Shown here one piece after another: positions 7,245 through 13,410 of a stretch of 20,796 nt of DNA. A model generated the notes under the pieces. It ran no database searches and had not been told where the DNA came from. It saw only the letters and a program-made list of their open reading frames with translations. Origin of the DNA: JACQAI01 sp035507915 (GTDB lineage Bacteria; Pseudomonadota; Alphaproteobacteria; Elsterales; Elsteraceae); the NCBI GenBank assembly GCA_035507915.1, contig DATJNS010000319.1, positions 1-20,796 on the forward strand. Reading direction: 5' to 3'. Both the position numbers and the translations under genes were made by a program. Each line of letters begins with the position of its first letter. Within the stretch, counting starts at the first letter, position 1.

Positions 7245-7853
7245 ATGCTCGATCATCTGAAGCAGAACAACCGCGCGTGGGCGGCGCGCAAGCTCGCCGC
7301 AGACGCCAACTTCTTCAAGCGTCTGCTCGGACAGCAGGCGCCCGAATATCTGTGGATCGGCTGCTCGGACAGCCGGGTTCCGGCGAACGAGATCGTCGAT
7401 CTCGACCCCGGCGAGCTGTTCGTGCATCGCAACGTCGCGAATCTGGCGCCGCCGCAGGACGCCAACTACTTGTCCGTCCTCCAGTTCGCGATCGACGTCC
7501 TGAAGGTGAAGCACATCCTGGTGGTCGGCCATTACGGCTGCGGCGGCGTGAGCGCGGCGATCGACGGCAAGCGCCGCGGCCTGGTCGACCACTGGCTGCA
7601 TCCGATCCGCGAGGTGCACCAGGCCCATCGGCGCGAGCTCGCGGCGATCGCCGACGAGAGAGCACGGCTCGACCGGCTGTGCGAGCTCAACGTGATGCGG
7701 CAGGTGCGCAACGTCGCGGCCGACGTCTTCGTGCGGGACGCCTGGGCGCGCGGCCAGCCTTTGGCGGTGCACGGCTGGGTCTATTCGCTGGCGAGCGGCC
7801 TGGTCACCGACCTCGACGTGACGGTCAGCCGGCCGGACGACGCCGAGGCCTGA
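7245..7853 (+). CDS. can: Beta-class carbonic anhydrase
   Basis: A 202-residue cytosolic zinc enzyme that interconverts CO2 and bicarbonate. Zinc ligands are Cys40, His96 and Cys99 (CSDSR and GHYGCGG motifs), with the Asp42-Arg44 dyad of the beta class. The motif HRNVAN at 61-66 is also conserved. Length fits the family (about 200-220 residues). There is no signal peptide or fused SulP transporter. The ATG at 7245 has only a weak purine stretch (AGAAG) before it. It lies 52 bp downstream of the TetR gene on the same strand, and its stop faces the chemoreceptor gene across a strong inverted repeat. The can symbol is used in the generic sense; orthology to a specific E. coli enzyme (Can versus CynT) is not established. 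Confidence 0.95.
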   Translation: MLDHLKQNNRAWAARKLAADANFFKRLLGQQAPEYLWIGCSDSRVPANEIVDLDPGELFVHRNVANLAPPQDANYLSVLQFAIDVLKVKHILVVGHYGCGGVSAAIDGKRRGLVDHWLHPIREVHQAHRRELAAIADERARLDRLCELNVMRQVRNVAADVFVRDAWARGQPLAVHGWVYSLASGLVTDLDVTVSRPDDAEA

Positions 7854-7866
7854 CGCGGCGCGGCGG

Positions 7867-7900
7867 CGTGCTCGGCGCCCGAGGACGGACGCCGAGCACG
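7867..7900. terminator. Strong inverted repeat between convergent genes, likely bidirectional terminator
   Basis: CGTGCTCGGCG (7867-7877) and CGCCGAGCACG (7890-7900) are perfectly complementary 11-bp arms with a 12-base loop. They lie 13 bp past the carbonic anhydrase stop and 17 bp before the chemoreceptor stop. Neither side has a T-run, so it may act as an mRNA 3'-end stabiliser or assist Rho rather than terminate intrinsically. Confidence 0.55.
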
Positions 7901-7917
7901 GACGCGTTGCCGAGCGG

Positions 7918-9615
7918 TCAGGCGGCGCGCACCGTCGCGAGGAAGTTGTCGACCTCGTCGCTGAGCGCGCGCGCCTGCTCGGCCAGGTGGTCGGCGGCGG
8001 TGCTGACGTCGTTCGCCGCGCTGCCGGTCTCTTCGACCGACGCCGACACGCCGGCGATGTTCTGGCTCACGTCCTGGGTGCCGCCGGCGGCCTGCTGCAC
8101 GTTGCGCGTGATCTCCTGCGTCGCCGCCGCCTGCTGCTCGACCGCCGCCGCGATCGATGCCGAGATCTGGTTGACCTCGAGGATGGTCGTCGAGATGCCC
8201 TGGATCGTCTCGACCGCCGACTCGGTCTCGGCCTGGATCGCCGTGATCTGGCCGCGGATCTCCTCGGTCGCCCGCGCGGTCTGGCTCGCCAGGTTCTTGA
8301 CCTCCGACGCGACGACCGCGAAGCCCTTGCCGGCGTCGCCGGCGCGCGCCGCCTCGATGGTGGCGTTGAGCGCCAGCAGATTGGTCTGTTGGGCGATATC
8401 GTTGATCAGCTTGACGACCTCGCCGATGCGCCGCGCGCCGTCGGCCAGGCCCGAGACCGTCTGGTTGGTCTTCTCGCCTTCCTCGGCCGCCTTGCGCGAC
8501 ACGCCCGAGGCGTGCGCGACCTGACGACCGATCTCGGAGATCGACGACGACAGCTCCTCGGACGCCGCCGCGACGGTCTGCACGTTGGCGGTCGCCTGGT
8601 TGGACGCCGACGCGACGGCGAGCGAGCGCTGGCGGGTTCCCTCGGTCGCATTCGACATCGAGCGTGCGGTCGACTGCATCTGGCCGGCCGCGCTCGACAC
8701 CGCCTCGACGATGCCCTTGATGCGCGATTCGAAATCGTCGGCGAGGCTGGCCATCAGCTGCTGCTTCTCGTGCGCGCTGCGCTCCTTGGCGGCTTCCTGC
8801 TCGGCCTGCATCGCGCGCATCGCCACGGCGTTGTCGCGAAACACCTGGACGGTCTTCGCCATGTCGCCGATCTCGTCGGCACGGGCGCTTTCCGTGACGT
8901 CCACCTCGAGGTCGCCTTCCGCCAGTTTCGCCATCTTGTCGCGCAAGCGGCCGAGCCCGGCGCCGATGTTGCGGCCGATCGCGAACACGATGCCCGCCGT
9001 GATCGAGATCAGCGCCAGCGCGGTCAGGCCGAGCTGGACGAGCACGTGACGAAATTCGGCATCGACGTCGTCGACGTAGAGGCCGGTCGCGATGAAGACG
9101 TTCCACGGGTCGAAGCGCTTGACGAGCGTGACCTTGGGCAGCGGTTCGGTCTGGCCGGGCTTCGGATAGACGTAGCTCGTCGTGCCTTCGCCCGACGGCG
9201 ACCGCGCGATGTCGATCATCGACGACACGATCAGCTTGCCGTTGGCGTCCTTGGCGGTCAGCCGGCGCTGGCCGACCATCTTGGGGTCCCCGCCATGGGC
9301 GATCGCCGTGCCGTCCATCGTGTAGGCGATCAGGTAGCCGCTGCCGTTGCCGTAATGCATCGCGCCGAGGACGTCGCGGAAGCGCTCGATGGCGGCATCG
9401 TGCGTCAGCTTCCCGGCGGTGACCTCGTTCTCGAGCGACTGGGCGAACGTCGATGCGGCGTCGACCACGGCGCGCAGCTGGCCGATGCGCTCCTCCATCA
9501 TGTGCTGGCGCTGGAACGACGCGGCGAGACCCAGCGCGGCGATCAGCGACAGCGCGCAGACGGCCAGCACGAGGCCGAGCTTCATGCGGACCTTGAGGCG
9601 ATTGAGGACGTTCAT
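7918..9615 (-). CDS. Methyl-accepting chemotaxis protein with periplasmic Cache domain
   Basis: A 565-residue transmembrane chemoreceptor. Layout: cytoplasmic start, TM1 (about 12-33), periplasmic single Cache sensor (about 38-188; the GSGYLIAYTMDGTAIAHGG segment at 91-109 is typical of sCache_2), TM2 (about 192-214), HAMP (about 215-268), and the methyl-accepting signalling hairpin (about 290-565). The conserved tip runs from IAQQTNLLALNATIEAARAG (about 407-426) through EVKNLA, where CheA and CheW bind. There is no NWETF-like CheR-tethering pentapeptide; the protein ends in FLATVRAA. The ATG has AGGAG 6 bases upstream. No che genes are adjacent, so it is an orphan receptor. sCache_2 sensors often bind small carboxylates; the ligand here is unknown. 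A 45-residue membrane protein lies immediately upstream on the same strand. Confidence 0.95.
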   Translation of the reverse strand: MNVLNRLKVRMKLGLVLAVCALSLIAALGLAASFQRQHMMEERIGQLRAVVDAASTFAQSLENEVTAGKLTHDAAIERFRDVLGAMHYGNGSGYLIAYTMDGTAIAHGGDPKMVGQRRLTAKDANGKLIVSSMIDIARSPSGEGTTSYVYPKPGQTEPLPKVTLVKRFDPWNVFIATGLYVDDVDAEFRHVLVQLGLTALALISITAGIVFAIGRNIGAGLGRLRDKMAKLAEGDLEVDVTESARADEIGDMAKTVQVFRDNAVAMRAMQAEQEAAKERSAHEKQQLMASLADDFESRIKGIVEAVSSAAGQMQSTARSMSNATEGTRQRSLAVASASNQATANVQTVAAASEELSSSISEIGRQVAHASGVSRKAAEEGEKTNQTVSGLADGARRIGEVVKLINDIAQQTNLLALNATIEAARAGDAGKGFAVVASEVKNLASQTARATEEIRGQITAIQAETESAVETIQGISTTILEVNQISASIAAAVEQQAAATQEITRNVQQAAGGTQDVSQNIAGVSASVEETGSAANDVSTAADHLAEQARALSDEVDNFLATVRAA

Positions 9616-9662
9616 GGCGGGCTCCTGGGGGCGAACGTTGGGGGATGGCGTCGGCGGACGAC

Positions 9663-9800
9663 TTAGCCGGCCGCCCGCGTGACGATCAGAGTGACGATCA
9701 GCTGGATGGCGGGAATCGCCACGAGCACTGCGAGCATGAGGGACGCGAAGCGCCGGTCGGCGGCGATCGCGGCGGGGCGGTGGGACGAACGAACGACCAT
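9663..9800 (-). CDS. Small single-pass membrane protein (45 residues)
   Basis: A short frame from ATG 9800 to the TAG at 9663-9665, with GGAG 8 bases before the start. The N-terminal 17 residues are polar and basic (MVVRSSHRPAAIAADRR). Residues 18-41 form one hydrophobic span (FASLMLAVLVAIPAIQLIVT then LIV), and the protein ends TRAAG. This is a positive-inside, single-pass topology with the N-terminus in the cytoplasm. It lies 47 bp upstream of the chemoreceptor on the same strand, so co-transcription is likely. I do not recognise a family. Support is the start signal, the clean hydrophobic segment and position; the open frame continues upstream without a comparable start. It could still be a chance frame. 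Confidence 0.55.
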   Translation of the reverse strand: MVVRSSHRPAAIAADRRFASLMLAVLVAIPAIQLIVTLIVTRAAG

Positions 9801-9909
9801 CGGGCGCACTCCGGGACGGGACAGGGACGAGGATGGCCTCGATATGCCGTCGGCCGGGCGCGTCGTCACCCGCGCAGGGGGATGTCGTCGGGGTGCAAAG
9901 GGATAGGCG

Positions 9910-9921
9910 GGATAGCTATCC
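9910..9921. promoter_or_regulatory. Perfect 12-bp palindrome GGATAGCTATCC
   Basis: A self-complementary, AT-centred 12-mer in the 220-bp divergent gap between the small membrane protein/chemoreceptor unit and oxygenase copy 2. Its position and symmetry suit an operator. No regulator gene is adjacent, so the binding protein is unknown. Confidence 0.35.
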
Positions 9922-9927
9922 GGCAGG

Positions 9928-9964
9928 CTAGCGGGGCAGGGCGGTGCGCACCCTGCCGTGCTAG
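9928..9964. repeat. 37-bp imperfect inverted repeat upstream of oxygenase copy 2
   Basis: CTAGCGGGGCAGGG (9928-9941) and CCCTGCCGTGCTAG (9951-9964) pair at 12 of 14 positions around a 9-base centre that includes the palindromic GGTGCGCACC overlap. It ends 56 bp before the ATG at 10021. A TAGAAT -10-like box follows at 9987-9992 without a good -35. It could be an operator, a terminator for incoming transcription or a leader structure. Confidence 0.45.
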
Positions 9965-10020
9965 TGCGCCGCCGGGCTGGAGCGCATAGAATGAACATGG
10001 GACCAGCGGGAGACCTGACC

Positions 10021-11070
10021 ATGGACGTCGCGGAAGCCAAGGCGTGGAGCGCATCGGCGCCGGCGGGCGAGACCATCCCGGTGCTCGATCTCGGGCCCTA
10101 CCGCGCCGGCGAGCCGGGCGCGCTCGCCCAGCTCGGCGCCGAGCTGCGCCATGCCTGCGAGAACGTCGGCTTCTATTTCCTCGCCAACCACGGCGTGCCG
10201 CAGGATCTGATCGACCGGGTGTTCGCCGAGGTCGCGCGCTTCCACGCCCTGCCGCTCGCCGACAAGCAGGCGCTCAAGATCGACCGTCACAACATCGGCT
10301 ACATGGGCATGGGCGCCAGCGTGACGCGCAGCTCGCAGGTCAACGTCAACACCAGGCCCAACCTGAACGAGGCGTTTTTCGTCAAGCGCGACCGCACGCC
10401 CGACGACCCGGCCGTAATCGCCGGCAAGCGCTTCAAGGGCCTCAACCAATGGCCCGGGAACCTGCCGGGCTTTCGCGAGGCCATCGTCGCCTACTGCAAC
10501 GCGCTCGAGGCGTTGGCGCTCGGTCTGCTGCCGGTCTACGAGGTCGCGCTCGGCCTGCCGGCCGGCTGGTTCGCGCCCGCCTTCGTCGATCCGCAGTATT
10601 CGCTGCGCATGTCGCACTATCCGCCGGTCGCGGCCTACGGCGAGAACGAGTTCGGTTCGGCGCCGCACACCGACTCGGGGTTCCTCACCATGCTGGCGCA
10701 AAACAAGATCCCGGGCCTCGAGATCCGCACGCGCTCGGGCCACTGGATCGCGGCGCCGCCGCTCGATGGCACGTTCGTGGTCAACACCGGCGACATGGGC
10801 CATCGCTGGACCAACGGGCGCTTTTTGTCGACGCCGCACCGCGTGCGCAACCTGTCGGGCGTCGACCGCTACGCCATCCCGTTCTTCTTCGACTGCAACG
10901 CCGATTTCCCGATGGAGTGCATCCCGACCTGCACCGGGCCCGGCAATCCGCCCAAGTTCGAGCCGGTCACCTACACGGAGTACATGGGCTGGTTCATGAG
11001 CCGGAACTACGATCACGCCCGGCAGAACCTCGAGCACGACGCGCCGGCCGGCAGCGCGTTCGCGCGCTGA
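10021..11070 (+). CDS. 2-oxoglutarate/Fe(II)-dependent oxygenase, isopenicillin N synthase family (copy 2)
   Basis: A 349-residue relative of the copy at 4959-5948. DIOX_N-type start (IPVLDLGPY at 19-27, GFYFLANHGV at 50-59) and C-terminal jelly roll. The iron triad is His216 and Asp218 (HTDSG) with His273 (STPHRV). The usual R-x-S 2-oxoglutarate motif is RYA at 283-285, with Ala where copy 1 has Ser. The segment EYMGWFMSRNY near the C-terminus parallels copy 1. I chose ATG 10021 because GGGAG lies 8 bases before it; ATGs at 9991 and 9997 lack such a site and would add 8-10 residues. Its stop lies 4 bp from the stop of the convergent MFS gene. Cytosolic, substrate unknown. Confidence 0.92.
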   Translation: MDVAEAKAWSASAPAGETIPVLDLGPYRAGEPGALAQLGAELRHACENVGFYFLANHGVPQDLIDRVFAEVARFHALPLADKQALKIDRHNIGYMGMGASVTRSSQVNVNTRPNLNEAFFVKRDRTPDDPAVIAGKRFKGLNQWPGNLPGFREAIVAYCNALEALALGLLPVYEVALGLPAGWFAPAFVDPQYSLRMSHYPPVAAYGENEFGSAPHTDSGFLTMLAQNKIPGLEIRTRSGHWIAAPPLDGTFVVNTGDMGHRWTNGRFLSTPHRVRNLSGVDRYAIPFFFDCNADFPMECIPTCTGPGNPPKFEPVTYTEYMGWFMSRNYDHARQNLEHDAPAGSAFAR

Positions 11071-11074
11071 GGCC

Positions 11075-12274
11075 TCAGACCGGAAGATCGCGCGACAGCT
11101 GGTTCGCGCGCCGGTGCGCGAACCAGAGGCCGAGGCCGAGCAGCCCGGCCCCGATGGCGACGAAGACCGGGCCATAGCCGACACGGGCGATCGCCGCACC
11201 GATCAGCGGCGCGCCGATCGCCTGGCTCAGGAAGAAGCAGGCATAGAAGAGCGACACCGCTGCGCCGCGCGCGTCGGGCGCCATCTGGGTCGCGGCCGTC
11301 TGCAGGGTGTTGTGCATCATGTAGAGTCCGAACCCGAGCACCGCCATGGCGGGGACCGTCGTCGTCCAGGTGTCGACGAGGGCAAGCGCGACGAAGCTTG
11401 CGGCGAGCGCCAGACCGGCGACCCGCATCATGCCGCGCTCGCCCAACCCCGGCACCAGCCGGCGCGCCGACAGGCTGTAGCAGAGACCGCCGATGCCGAA
11501 GCAGCCGAGCGTGAGACCGACCGCGACATAGCTCAGCGCAAGGGCATCGCGCAGGAAGGCGCCGAGATAGGCGAGCGTGCCGAAGAACAGAAGGCCTTCG
11601 AGGAAGATGGCGATCAGCACGGATCGCGGTCCGGAGTCGCGGAAGAGCGACGCGTATCGCCGGGTCAGCTCGTCCAGCCGGATCGGCGTCGCGGTGCGGC
11701 GCTGCACCACCCGTCCCGTGCGCAGCTCACGCCACAGCACCGCCGCGATCAAACCGAAACAGCCGCCCAGCAGCAGGAAGACGACGCGCCAGCTGACGAA
11801 GCCGATCAGAATGCCGCCGGCGGCCTGGCCGGAGATGACGCCGAGCAATTGGCCCGACAGCACGCGGGCGAGCACCGCCTGGCGCCGCTCGTAGGGCACG
11901 CTGTCACCGACGAACGCGAGCGCGAGCGGCAGAATTCCGGCGGTCGTCACCCCTGCGACCAGGCGCAGTGCGGCGAGCGCCGTCAAGCTGGGCGCGGCGG
12001 CAGCCGCGGCGAGCACGACGGCCGACACCGCCATGGCGGCGACGATCACGGCGTACTTGCCGAGACGATCGCCGATCGGCCCATAGACCAGCTGGCACAG
12101 GCCGTAGGCGAGCGAGAAGGCGGTTACCACGATCGAGGCGGCGGCAGTCGTCACGGCGAACGCGCGCGCGATGTCGGGCAGCAGCGGATCGGTGATGCGC
12201 AGACACGCGGCGACGCAGAACGCCGCGGCGCCCAGCAGCGTGACGGGCCGCAGCGCGTCGCGACCGGCCGTCAC
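11075..12274 (-). CDS. MFS transporter, drug/sugar efflux type
   Basis: A 399-residue inner-membrane carrier with 12 predicted hydrophobic helices in two halves. The loop between TM2 and TM3 carries the MFS motif A-like GPIGDRLGKYAVIV. The central loop is basic (ELRTGRVVQRRTATPIRLDE), as usual between the two six-helix bundles. The overall look is the proton-linked exporter group (YnfM/AraJ-like, COG2814). Two GTG starts compete. GTG 12274 overlaps the Sel1 stop codon in a GTGA, a classic coupling arrangement. GTG 12298 would add 8 residues and overlap Sel1 by 28 bp. Neither has a clear ribosome site; I prefer 12274. Cargo unknown. It is convergent with oxygenase copy 2, so co-regulation with that enzyme is not implied. 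Confidence 0.9.
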   Translation of the reverse strand: MTAGRDALRPVTLLGAAAFCVAACLRITDPLLPDIARAFAVTTAAASIVVTAFSLAYGLCQLVYGPIGDRLGKYAVIVAAMAVSAVVLAAAAAAPSLTALAALRLVAGVTTAGILPLALAFVGDSVPYERRQAVLARVLSGQLLGVISGQAAGGILIGFVSWRVVFLLLGGCFGLIAAVLWRELRTGRVVQRRTATPIRLDELTRRYASLFRDSGPRSVLIAIFLEGLLFFGTLAYLGAFLRDALALSYVAVGLTLGCFGIGGLCYSLSARRLVPGLGERGMMRVAGLALAASFVALALVDTWTTTVPAMAVLGFGLYMMHNTLQTAATQMAPDARGAAVSLFYACFFLSQAIGAPLIGAAIARVGYGPVFVAIGAGLLGLGLWFAHRRANQLSRDLPV

Positions 12275-13224
12275 GGCTTGCCGAGGCTCTCGCGCCACGG
12301 CTTGAGCTCGGGCGCGAGCTTGCCGACCAGCGCGGGCGCGGCGGCGGCCAGCGGATCGTAGAGCTGCTTGGCCTCGGTACGCCGCTCGGGCGCGGGATCG
12401 TATTCCGCGGCGAGCGAAAGCCAGAACAGCGCCGGCAGCGCGGTGCCCTCGACGATGTGCTGTGCCGCGTCGCGCGCCGCGGCGAGGAACAGCTTGCCGA
12501 GCGGCAGGAAGGCGTCGCGCCGGCCGCCGTCGGCCGCCTGCATCAACCAGTCGCGCGCCTGGTTGGGGTCACGCGGCACGCCGTCACCATTGAAGTACAT
12601 GAGCCCGAGCAGGCGCGCGGCATTGGCCTCGTGCGCGTCGGCGGCCTCACGCAGCAGCGCGGCGGCCTGCTTGTAGTCGCGCGCCACCCCGTCGCCCGCG
12701 AGATACATCTCCGCGAGCGTCGTCATGTTCTCCGGATCGCCCTCCTCGATGCCCTTGCGGCATAGCGCGAAGCCCTTGGCCTTGTCCTGCGGCACGCCGA
12801 GGCCGAGGCGGTACTGGGTGCCGAGCGCACAATCGGCGCGCAGGAAGCCGTGCGCGGCGGCGCGCTCGTACCAGTGCGCCGACTGGGCGTAGTCGCGCGG
12901 CCGGCCGATGCCGAAGAACCAGCAATTGGCGAAATTGTGCTCGGCTTCGGGAAACGCCTTGCCGGCGGCCTGCTCGAACAGATCGCATGCGCGTTGCGGG
13001 TTGCGCGCGACTCCGATGCCGCTCGCATAGAGCTCGCCCAGGAGCTCCGCGGACTTGGCGTCGCCTCGGCGCGTCGCCTCCTCGAGGCGCGGCACCTCCT
13101 TGCGGTAGTCGAGCTCCTCCGTCGGCGCCGGCTCGGCCGTTGGGGCCGGCTCGGCGGCGCGGGTCGTTCCGGCGAGCAGCGTCGTTGCCAGCAGCGCCAT
13201 CGAGACCCGACGCCAATTCCGCAT
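12271..13224 (-). CDS. Secreted Sel1-repeat (tetratricopeptide-like) protein
   Basis: A 317-residue protein. Residues 1-24 form a Sec signal peptide (MRNWRR, hydrophobic VSMALLATTLLAG, then TTRAAEP, cleavage likely after the Ala pair). A short Pro/Ala/Glu-rich linker follows, then about five to six Sel1-like repeats spanning roughly 50-250. Repeat hallmarks are LGELYASGIGV, YRLGLGVPQD, LAEMYLAGDGVARD and LGLMYFNGDGVPRD. Sel1 solenoids bind other proteins, often in envelope or signalling roles. The tail is not repeat-like. ATG 13224 has GGAG 6 bases upstream; ATG 13239 would add MLEPR before the signal peptide. It is the first gene of a likely two-gene unit with the MFS exporter (GTGA overlap) and is divergent from the heme-propeller gene. 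Confidence 0.88.
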   Translation of the reverse strand: MRNWRRVSMALLATTLLAGTTRAAEPAPTAEPAPTEELDYRKEVPRLEEATRRGDAKSAELLGELYASGIGVARNPQRACDLFEQAAGKAFPEAEHNFANCWFFGIGRPRDYAQSAHWYERAAAHGFLRADCALGTQYRLGLGVPQDKAKGFALCRKGIEEGDPENMTTLAEMYLAGDGVARDYKQAAALLREAADAHEANAARLLGLMYFNGDGVPRDPNQARDWLMQAADGGRRDAFLPLGKLFLAAARDAAQHIVEGTALPALFWLSLAAEYDPAPERRTEAKQLYDPLAAAAPALVGKLAPELKPWRESLGKP

Positions 13225-13309
13225 CCTCGGCTCCAGCATCCGATCAAGCTTGGGCGCGTCGCGCGACGCTCCGCGATTTGGCGCCTCCCGGTCAACGGTG
13301 GCGTGCAAA

Positions 13310-13338
13310 TTGAAACGGCTGGTTGGCCCACCTATGCT
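13310..13338 (+). promoter_or_regulatory. Sigma70-type promoter for the heme-propeller gene
   Basis: TTGAAA (13310-13315) and TATGCT (13333-13338) are separated by exactly 17 bases, about 70 bp upstream of the ATG at 13411, in the 186-bp divergent gap. This is one of the best consensus matches in the window. The same gap also holds a perfect 14-bp palindrome, GCGTCGCGCGACGC (13256-13269), nearer the Sel1 gene; in DNA this GC-rich it may be chance. Confidence 0.5.
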
Positions 13339-13410
13339 GGTGCCACGCGATCCATGGGCGATGTCACGGTCGGACACAGGCCGAGCCCACGACGGTGCGG
13401 GAGGAGACCG

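Noticed and set aside
7987..9666. A 559-codon open frame antisense to the chemoreceptor.
   Set aside because: It lacks domain signatures; the minus strand encodes a complete Cache-HAMP-MCP protein.
4959..11070. Beta-lactam biosynthesis from the isopenicillin N synthase-like genes.
   Set aside because: No ACV synthetase, acyltransferase or expandase is present; the family name reflects fold only.
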